From positions 1-12,484 of the forward strand of contig CANLAY010000013.1 of the NCBI GenBank assembly GCA_947488635.1: DNA of 12,484 nt, written 5' to 3'. This DNA is from Candidatus Nanopelagicaceae bacterium (GTDB taxonomy: Bacteria > Actinomycetota > Actinomycetes > Nanopelagicales > Nanopelagicaceae). This document shows, one piece after another, positions 7,248 through 12,484 of this stretch. The notes under the pieces were generated by a model. That model did no database searches and was not told where the DNA came from. It was given only the letters and a program-made list of their open reading frames with translations. The position numbers were made by a program, and so were the translations under genes. Positions within the stretch are counted from its first letter, which is position 1. The number at the start of each line of letters is the position of its first letter.

Positions 7248-8180
7248 ATGCGTAACGGCGGCGAGAACCGCGGTCGTCTGCTCTTAGTAATTCTGATTGT
7301 TTCTTCGCTATTTCTGATCACTTTAGATCTGCGTGGAGTAAATGTTCTAGATGGACTACGTAGCGGTACGCAGACAGCTCTCTCGCCATTCCAGCGCGCT
7401 GGCAGTGTTGTACTGACACCGGTTAAAAACTTTGTAAATGACGTTACCCAACTTGGTCGCACCCGAAATCAAATTGAAGATCTACGCAAACAGAATCAGA
7501 AGTTGCGTGAGCAGTTAATTTCACGCAAGAACCAAGATGGTGAAATCAAACAACTCAAATCAATTCTTGATCTAGCCGGTACTGCGCGCTTTAAGATTGT
7601 AAGTGCCAAAGTTATTTCACAAGGTTCGAGTTTGGCATTTACGCGAACCATCACAATTGATGCTGGCAGTGGTAACGGAATCAAAAAGAACATGACCGTT
7701 ATCGCGGGCAATGGCTTGGTAGGTGTGGTTAAAGAAGTCTTTTCAAATTCAGCAATCGTGATGCTAGCTACTGACCCCGCCTTTAAAGTCGGCGTTCGCA
7801 TTGCAGGCACACAACAGATCGGAATTTTGGCCGGCTTAGGCTCAAGTACCGCGAATTTACAGCTTTTGGATAACCAAACAACCATCAAAGTTGGCGACAT
7901 TCTGCTGGCCCGCGGCAGCATCAATGCTCAACCTTTCGTGCCTGGCGTACCTGTTGGCCGAGTGACTTCAGTATCAAATGCTGCAGGAGCGGTAACCCAA
8001 AGTGCAACGGTTGAGTACTTTGTGGACTTTGGCGGGCTAGGTGTGGTTTCAGTTGTGGTGAAAGCTCCAAAAGCAGATCCGCGCGATGCGTTAACACCGG
8101 TAAAGCCAGTTCCAACGCCAATTCCAACAGTTACCGTATTTGTTACGCCAACACCTTCTGCCTCACCATTAGGTAACTAA
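7248..8180 (+). CDS. mreC: Rod shape-determining protein MreC
   Basis: MreC is a bitopic membrane protein that links MreB filaments to PBP2 and RodA outside the membrane. The 310 residues show a short basic N-terminus, one transmembrane helix at about 11-28, a coiled coil around 70-108 (RNQIEDLRKQNQKLREQL is its centre) and then the beta-rich MreC core, with segments such as GNGLVGVVKEV (154-164) and the VPVGRVTSV block (234-242). The final 40 residues form a Pro/Thr-rich, probably disordered tail (PVPTPIPTVTVFVTPTPSAS). The start at 7248 is supported by AGGAA (7236-7240) 7 nt upstream, overlapping the mreB stop. The gene is 10 nt from mreB and 6 nt from mreD. Confidence 0.94.
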   Translation: MRNGGENRGRLLLVILIVSSLFLITLDLRGVNVLDGLRSGTQTALSPFQRAGSVVLTPVKNFVNDVTQLGRTRNQIEDLRKQNQKLREQLISRKNQDGEIKQLKSILDLAGTARFKIVSAKVISQGSSLAFTRTITIDAGSGNGIKKNMTVIAGNGLVGVVKEVFSNSAIVMLATDPAFKVGVRIAGTQQIGILAGLGSSTANLQLLDNQTTIKVGDILLARGSINAQPFVPGVPVGRVTSVSNAAGAVTQSATVEYFVDFGGLGVVSVVVKAPKADPRDALTPVKPVPTPIPTVTVFVTPTPSASPLGN

Positions 8181-8186
8181 GCAAAA

Positions 8187-8708
8187 ATGTTATTAAGACG
8201 ATTTGGGATCACTAGCACAATTTTTGCGCTCTTTTTTATTGGCCAGGAAGCTGTAGTAAATCAACTCAGTTTTCCGGCCGGAGGATTCTCAATCTTTTTG
8301 ATTCTGACACTTCTTTGGGCAGCTCTTAGTACGCCCGAGGTTGCAGCAACGGTTGGATTCGGGGCTGGCATTTTGCTCGACCTATCGCCAAGTACCAGCG
8401 GTCCGCTAGGGCACTGGACGCTTATTTTAGTTTTGATGAGTTATGCAATCTCATTTTTATCATATGGTGATGAAAATAAGCGTGGCAATCCATTAAGTTT
8501 GATTTTGATAGTGACGCTGTCACAGGTAATTGTTCTAGCCTCATATTTAGTTACGGGTTTCTTATTAGGAATTACGGCAACTAGTTTCGCGCAAACTCTA
8601 ACGACGATTATTGGTAGTGCAGTTTGGACCATGGTGGTAACGCCGTTGTTATTGCCGGCCGTTGCTTGGTTACATGATTTAGCTTTTGATAGTCGGATGC
8701 GGATATGA
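8187..8708 (+). CDS. mreD: Rod shape-determining protein MreD
   Basis: MreD is the polytopic membrane member of the MreBCD complex, thought to balance MreC-driven activation of PBP2-RodA. The 173-residue protein has about six hydrophobic segments (roughly 5-22, 32-48, 51-65, 74-93, 102-126 and 138-160). The GFGAGILLDLSP stretch (57-68) followed by GPLG (72-75) is the recognisable MreD signature. MreD sequences diverge strongly, so the call rests on this motif, length, topology and position between mreC and mrdA. Its ribosome binding site is weak (AGGTAA inside the mreC end). The stop overlaps the mrdA ATG by 4 nt, implying coupled translation. Confidence 0.88.
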   Translation: MLLRRFGITSTIFALFFIGQEAVVNQLSFPAGGFSIFLILTLLWAALSTPEVAATVGFGAGILLDLSPSTSGPLGHWTLILVLMSYAISFLSYGDENKRGNPLSLILIVTLSQVIVLASYLVTGFLLGITATSFAQTLTTIIGSAVWTMVVTPLLLPAVAWLHDLAFDSRMRI

Positions 8709-10801
8709 ATCAACGCACGCGATTAAGCATGCTCGTTATTCAAATCATGATTATTTCATTATTAATGGCCCTCTTTGGCCGACTTTTTTATCTGCAAGTT
8801 GCAGCTGGGCCTAAATATCGCGAGGCGGCACTTAGTATTCAAAGTCGTGACACCATTTTCCCGGCCACCCGAGGCTTAATCGTGGATTCCTCAGGCGTGC
8901 CATTAGCCCTTAATCGCACTGGTTTAGCGGTAACTATTGATCGTTTGGCACTTGATAAGCAGCCAGATAAAGGCGTCGCAGTGCTTAAGAAGTTAGCCAA
9001 GTTATTGAAGTTGCAGTACCAAGATGTCTACCAAAAAACACGTTTGTGCGGTGAGCTAAAAGTTGGCAGTCGCTCTGGCTGCTGGACGGGTACTCGCTAT
9101 CAACCGATTCCGATAACTAAAGAGGCAAGTGCTGATGTTGCACTACAAGTCGTCGAGCGACCTGATGAATTTCCTGGGGTGGATGCAACGCCGATTGCGA
9201 TTCGAAATTACCCAGGGACCGTTGATGTAAATGCTGCTCATGTTTTAGGTTATGTCGGCCCACTGACTGATGCCGATTTATCTGGCGTAAATGGCAAGAC
9301 TTACTATCGCAGCGAATCAATCGGTAAGAGTGGTTTAGAGATTCAATACGATTCTTACTTGCGCGGTATTCCTGGAATTCGTACAGTAATTGTTGATCGC
9401 AAAGAAGCAATTACCAGTGAAGGGCAAAATACTAATTCTGTCCCCGGAGATCACTTGGTAACTAGCCTTGATATTCGTGTGCAAGCCGCTGCCGAAAAGG
9501 CGCTAGCTGATGCAGTTGCTCGCTCTAGAGCCAATGGGTATCGCGCTGATTCAGCTGCAGCGGTTGTTATGGATATAAAGACTGGGCGCATTATTGCAAT
9601 GGCTTCATATCCAACATTTGACCCAAACATGTGGGAGAAAGGTTTAACTGTTAAGCAAGCAGAGGCACTGTTCAGTGAAACAAACGGCGTGCCGGCACTT
9701 TCCAGACCAATCCAAGGTCGTTTTGCGCCAGCTTCAACATTTAAAGTTGTTTCAATCATGGCATCAACCAATGCTGGCTATGACCTAACAAAGTCATATT
9801 CCTGTCCGGCAAATGTAAAAGTTGGAACGAGAGTTTTTAATAACTTCGAAAGCAAAGCCCAGAGCACCGCCTCAATTAAGAAATTACTTGCTATCTCGTG
9901 TGACACGGTTTGGTATCAGATCTCATTTGATGAGTGGCTACGTGACGGTGGCTTATCTCCGATCAAAAACCCTAAAGATTACTTCTTTAAGGCAGCCGAT
10001 GGATTTCAAATCAACAAGACAACCGGCGTTGATCTACCTTCCGAATCTGCCGGCCGCTTGCCTGATCGGGCTTGGAAACAGAGTTGGTATGACGCCAATA
10101 AAGATTTCTACTGCAATTATCGCGAGAAAGCGGCTAAGTCCCAGCAAACTCAGTTCCTGTTATTGCTAGCTAAAGAGAATTGCCTTGATGGCAACAAAGT
10201 ACGTGCCGGAGACGCAGTTAACTTTTCGATTGGCCAAGGTGACACTTTGGTTACCCCGCTGAAGTTAACGCAAATGTATGCCGCAATCGCTAATGGTGGA
10301 ACTTTGTGGCAACCAAGTGTGGGACGGGCAATTGTTAAAACCGACGGAACAGTTTTAAAGTCAATTGATCCAGTAAAGACTGGAACTATTGCGGCGACCC
10401 CAAAGACGATTAAGTTTTTACAAGGAGCGCTACGTGAGGTTGTTGTCAGTGGAACCGGCGCTGGTGCTTTCTCGGGTTTCCCAGTTGAGGTAAGCGGGAA
10501 AACTGGAACCGCACAAGTTTTTGGTCGTAATCCAAATGGATCTTCCAAAGACGACACTTCTTGGTTTGCCTCCTTTGCGCCATCAAAGAATCCGCAATAT
10601 GCAGTTGTCATGATGGTTAGCCAAGGCGGGTATGGAGCATCTAGCTCTGGAGTCGGAGTTCGTAAAATCTATGAGGCAATTTTTGGGGTCGTAAATAGGA
10701 AAGTTGTTCCAGAAAATGCGATTTTCCCTAATGGTTTACCGACAACGCTGCCTAAGATTTCACCTGCCACTAAAGTTAAAGCGATTGGAGCCACACCATG
10801 A
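8705..10801 (+). CDS. mrdA: Penicillin-binding protein 2, class B transpeptidase
   Basis: PBP2 crosslinks peptidoglycan during elongation and works as a pair with RodA. The 698-residue protein has one N-terminal membrane anchor (about 9-30) and a dimerisation/pedestal region with ATRGLIVDSSG (54-64). The transpeptidase domain begins near residue 280. Catalytic motifs are SxxK at 344-347 (STFK, nucleophile Ser344), SCD at 398-400 (the PBP2-type form of SxN) and KTG at 599-601. SIGQGDTLVTPLK (508-520) is also conserved. Six cysteines (115, 126, 367, 399, 470, 493) lie in the extracellular part. C126 is in CWTGTRYQPIP, resembling a block I recall from actinobacterial PBP2s, and could pair with C115. 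The ATG overlaps the mreD stop and the TGA overlaps the rodA start. It is named mrdA by position; pbpA or pbp2 are used elsewhere. Confidence 0.95.
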   Translation: MNQRTRLSMLVIQIMIISLLMALFGRLFYLQVAAGPKYREAALSIQSRDTIFPATRGLIVDSSGVPLALNRTGLAVTIDRLALDKQPDKGVAVLKKLAKLLKLQYQDVYQKTRLCGELKVGSRSGCWTGTRYQPIPITKEASADVALQVVERPDEFPGVDATPIAIRNYPGTVDVNAAHVLGYVGPLTDADLSGVNGKTYYRSESIGKSGLEIQYDSYLRGIPGIRTVIVDRKEAITSEGQNTNSVPGDHLVTSLDIRVQAAAEKALADAVARSRANGYRADSAAAVVMDIKTGRIIAMASYPTFDPNMWEKGLTVKQAEALFSETNGVPALSRPIQGRFAPASTFKVVSIMASTNAGYDLTKSYSCPANVKVGTRVFNNFESKAQSTASIKKLLAISCDTVWYQISFDEWLRDGGLSPIKNPKDYFFKAADGFQINKTTGVDLPSESAGRLPDRAWKQSWYDANKDFYCNYREKAAKSQQTQFLLLLAKENCLDGNKVRAGDAVNFSIGQGDTLVTPLKLTQMYAAIANGGTLWQPSVGRAIVKTDGTVLKSIDPVKTGTIAATPKTIKFLQGALREVVVSGTGAGAFSGFPVEVSGKTGTAQVFGRNPNGSSKDDTSWFASFAPSKNPQYAVVMMVSQGGYGASSSGVGVRKIYEAIFGVVNRKVVPENAIFPNGLPTTLPKISPATKVKAIGATP

Positions 10802-11952
10802 GTCTGGTTACTCCGCGCTTTAACTACAACAAGAATCGTTCGTTTTTCCGCGGCTTTGATCCAATTCTCACCGCCGCAGTTGCAGCTCTCTTATTTATCG
10901 GAACGCTTTTGGTTTATGCAGCAACCCGTGATTGGTATGCCGCAAATGGTTTAGACCCGGAGTACTACCTAAAGCGCCACGTAATTAACATTGCAATTGG
11001 CTGCGCGCTTGCTTGGGGCACTACTTTGATTGATTACCGGTTACTTCGTGCCTACACACCAATTGTTTGGGCTTTAGGTGTCTTAGGTCTGGGTTTTGTA
11101 TTGATCCCAGGCTTAGGTTCGGAAGTAAACGGCGCGCAAGCTTGGATCGCACTTCCCGGTGGATTCCAAATTCAGCCAGCCGAATTAGCCAAGATCTCAA
11201 TTATCGTGGGCATGTCAATGATTCTGTCCGAACGCGGCCATGACAGTGATATTCCGAGTAACCAAAATATAGTTCAGTCTTTAGTTGTAGCCGCACTTCC
11301 AGTTGTGCTAATTCTATTACAACCAGATATGGGAACCGTTTTTATTATTAGTTGCTCTGTTCTAACAATTATTGCAGCCTCTGGTGCTTCTGGCCGCTGG
11401 GTTGTTGCGCTAATTTTAGTTGCTGTCGTTGGCGTCTTTGGGGCAGTTCAATCTGGCGTGATTGATCAGTATCAAGTTAAGCGTTTGCAATCTTTTGTGA
11501 ACCCAAATGCCGATACCCAGGGCAGCGGCTACCAATTACGACAAGCTCGAATAACAGTTGGGTCAGGTGGCTTAATCGGAACGGGTTTGTTTAATGGTCC
11601 GCAAACAAATGGTCGCTTTGTGCCGGAACAACAGACTGACTTTATTTTCACGGTAGCTGGCGAAGAACTTGGCTTCCTTGGTTGTGGCGTAATTATTTTG
11701 TTGTATTTAACTTTATTGATGCGAGCATTTGGTATCGCGCGGCGCGCTACCGACCCTTACGGGCGACTGGTATGCACTGGGGTAGTGGCGTGGTTTGCCT
11801 TCCAGACTTTTGAAAATATTGGCATGACGCTAGGGCTAATGCCGATGACTGGTGTGCCACTGCCATTTATGTCATATGGCGGTTCGAGTATGTTCGCGAC
11901 TTTGATCGGATTTGGTCTGTTGCAGAACGTTCACGCTCGCCAGCGCGGCTAA
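10798..11952 (+). CDS. rodA: Peptidoglycan glycosyltransferase RodA (SEDS family)
   Basis: RodA polymerises lipid II into glycan strands and forms the elongation synthase with PBP2. The 384-residue polytopic protein (about ten membrane helices) has SEDS hallmarks: KRLQSFVNPNADTQGSGYQL (228-247), ITVGSGGLIGTGLFNGPQ (252-269), FVPEQQTDFIFTVAGEELG (274-292), and the C-terminal MTGVPLPFMSYGGSSM (350-365). Asp281 in the QTDFIF segment aligns with the catalytic Asp of characterised RodA proteins. The short cytoplasmic N-terminus is basic. The start overlaps the mrdA stop (ATGA), as expected for a co-expressed SEDS-bPBP pair. FtsW and SpoVE share the fold; the mre-PBP2 context favours RodA. No terminator is obvious downstream. 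Confidence 0.95.
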   Translation: MSLVTPRFNYNKNRSFFRGFDPILTAAVAALLFIGTLLVYAATRDWYAANGLDPEYYLKRHVINIAIGCALAWGTTLIDYRLLRAYTPIVWALGVLGLGFVLIPGLGSEVNGAQAWIALPGGFQIQPAELAKISIIVGMSMILSERGHDSDIPSNQNIVQSLVVAALPVVLILLQPDMGTVFIISCSVLTIIAASGASGRWVVALILVAVVGVFGAVQSGVIDQYQVKRLQSFVNPNADTQGSGYQLRQARITVGSGGLIGTGLFNGPQTNGRFVPEQQTDFIFTVAGEELGFLGCGVIILLYLTLLMRAFGIARRATDPYGRLVCTGVVAWFAFQTFENIGMTLGLMPMTGVPLPFMSYGGSSMFATLIGFGLLQNVHARQRG

Positions 11953-11964
11953 TTCACGCTTAAT

Positions 11965-11992
11965 TTGGATTTCGGGCCTCATCTGTCATACT
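11965..11992 (+). promoter_or_regulatory. Candidate promoter for the rne-like gene
   Basis: TTGGAT (11965-11970), a 16-nt spacer and CATACT (11987-11992) resemble a housekeeping promoter (3/6 and 4/6 matches to TTGACA and TATAAT). Transcription would start near 11999-12000, leaving a leader of about 150 nt before the ATG at 12151. The match is moderate and untested. Confidence 0.4.
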
Positions 11993-12000
11993 TAGGCAAC

Positions 12001-12048
12001 AGTTCGGCGCGCACCCGCGATCATCGCGACCAGTGTTTAGCGCGAACT
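12001..12048 (+). promoter_or_regulatory. Nested stem-loop in the rne-like gene leader
   Basis: AGTTCG (12001-12006) and CGC (12008-12010), with G12007 bulged, pair with GCG (12040-12042) and CGAACT (12043-12048). Inside, CGCGA (12016-12020) pairs with TCGCG (12024-12028) around a 3-nt loop. The outer stem begins almost exactly at the predicted transcription start, so the RNA would carry a structured 5' end. There is no T-tract, so it does not look like the rodA terminator. Pairings are read from the sequence; no energy was computed. Confidence 0.45.
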
Positions 12049-12118
12049 ACCAAAGATTTGCTTAAAGGTTTTAACGAATACGCACCCGCGTAATGAATTT
12101 GATTTTTAAGCCAGACCC

Positions 12119-12133
12119 GCACTCAGTGAGTGC
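12119..12133 (+). promoter_or_regulatory. Small hairpin just upstream of the rne-like RBS
   Basis: GCACTC-AGT-GAGTGC is a perfect 6-bp stem with a 3-nt loop, ending 4 nt before AGGA (12138-12141), the likely ribosome binding site 9 nt from the ATG. It could be an RNase processing or translational control element; equally it could be chance. Confidence 0.35.
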
Positions 12134-12150
12134 ATTTAGGATTTGAAGAG

Positions 12151-12484
12151 ATGGCAATTGCGCCAAAAAACCCTCGTAAGCGCGCGGCTAAAAAGACTCC
12201 CAAGGTTAAGGCTGAAGTAAGCCCAGAAACTACCCCGCTTGCACCCAAAACAGAATCTGCCAGCATCGACGCTGCGAGCCCTGATGAGAAGAAAACTAAA
12301 CCGGCTAAAAAGGCCGCTGTAATTCCAGTAGCAATCTTTCAAGCTGCTCCCATTGCCGAGAAAGCTCCAGCGAAAAAGGCACCAGCTAAGAAATCAGCTC
12401 CTGCCAAAGCTGCCAAGAGTGATGAACCAGTAGTTGAAGGCATCGCAGCAGGTGATAGCGATTCAGATAGCGAAGATAGTTCAC
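12151..12484 (+). CDS. rne: Probable ribonuclease E/G, N-terminal part (truncated by window end)
   Basis: The frame from ATG 12151 stays open to the window end (111 codons), so only an N-terminal low-complexity region is visible. It starts MAIAPKNPRKRAAKKTPK, is rich in Lys, Ala and Pro, and ends in an acidic Ser/Asp/Glu run (GDSDSDSEDSS, 101-111). No catalytic or S1 domain is in view. The assignment rests on position: in actinobacteria rne (followed by rplU, rpmA, obg) lies downstream of rodA, and actinobacterial RNase E/G proteins carry long disordered charged N-terminal extensions. The AGGA at 12138-12141 supports the start. Alternatives with similar tails include histone-like proteins or a translation factor. 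The gene symbol is tentative. Confidence 0.55.
   Translation, partial: MAIAPKNPRKRAAKKTPKVKAEVSPETTPLAPKTESASIDAASPDEKKTKPAKKAAVIPVAIFQAAPIAEKAPAKKAPAKKSAPAKAAKSDEPVVEGIAAGDSDSDSEDSS
12364..12417 (+). repeat. Lys/Ala/Pro-rich coding repeat (APAKK units)
   Basis: Residues 72-89 of the rne-like protein read APAKKAPAKKSAPAKAAK, a degenerate five-residue repeat, with a related PAKKA at 51-55. Such tails, also known in actinobacterial HU and histone-H1-like proteins, bind nucleic acid or stay disordered. Codons vary between units, which argues against a recent tandem DNA expansion. Confidence 0.6.

Noticed and set aside
11953..12000. A rho-independent terminator after rodA
   Set aside because: No GC stem followed by a T-run is present; the GC-rich stem at 12001-12048 lacks a T-tract and fits better as a leader structure.
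12059..12092. A second promoter for the rne-like gene around TTGCTT and TTTTAACGAATAC
   Set aside because: No hexamer with TANNNT form lies at a suitable distance from TTGCTT, so it does not support a call.

Overview
The window is a compact, fully plus-strand run of housekeeping genes with an unmistakably actinobacterial gene order: end of clpP, clpX, valS, folC, a small DUF4233-type membrane protein, ndk, mreB, mreC, mreD, mrdA (PBP2), rodA, and the start of a gene that is probably rne (RNase E/G). From memory this matches the Streptomyces coelicolor order clpX-valS-folC-DUF4233-ndk-mreBCD-pbp2-sfr(rodA)...rne. Base composition is moderate (mid-40s percent GC by eye, not counted) and genes overlap or nearly abut, which suggests a small streamlined actinobacterium such as the freshwater acI/Nanopelagicales type rather than a high-GC soil form. 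The lineage is an inference; no rRNA is present.

Layout. Positions 1-74 are the ClpP C-terminus. The 117-nt gap before clpX holds a 20-nt palindrome (79-98) matching the ClgR operator consensus as I remember it, and a hairpin (155-180) directly before the clpX ribosome binding site. clpX (192-1487) is followed after 15 nt by valS (1503-4088), folC (4085-5425) and the DUF4233 gene (5425-5760), the last three joined by start/stop overlaps. ndk (5774-6202, GTG start) leads into mreB (6206-7237), mreC (7248-8180), mreD (8187-8708), mrdA (8705-10801) and rodA (10798-11952), again nearly gapless. A 198-nt gap with a candidate promoter and a nested hairpin precedes the truncated rne-like gene (12151 to the window end).

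How it works together. ClpX unfolds substrates for ClpP; ValRS, FolC and Ndk serve translation, folate metabolism and nucleotide pools; MreBCD, PBP2 and RodA form the elongasome (actin-like scaffold, membrane linkers, SEDS glycosyltransferase and transpeptidase) that builds the lateral wall.

Regulatory reading. valS and ndk share an almost identical start architecture: the hexamer TAGACT, exactly 7 nt, then the start codon, with no Shine-Dalgarno sequence. This is what leaderless actinobacterial promoters look like and it divides the window into four likely transcription units: clpX; valS-folC-DUF4233; ndk-mreBCD-mrdA-rodA; and rne. No mobile element, CRISPR array, tRNA, rRNA or wholly novel system was seen; the interest lies mainly in the control regions.
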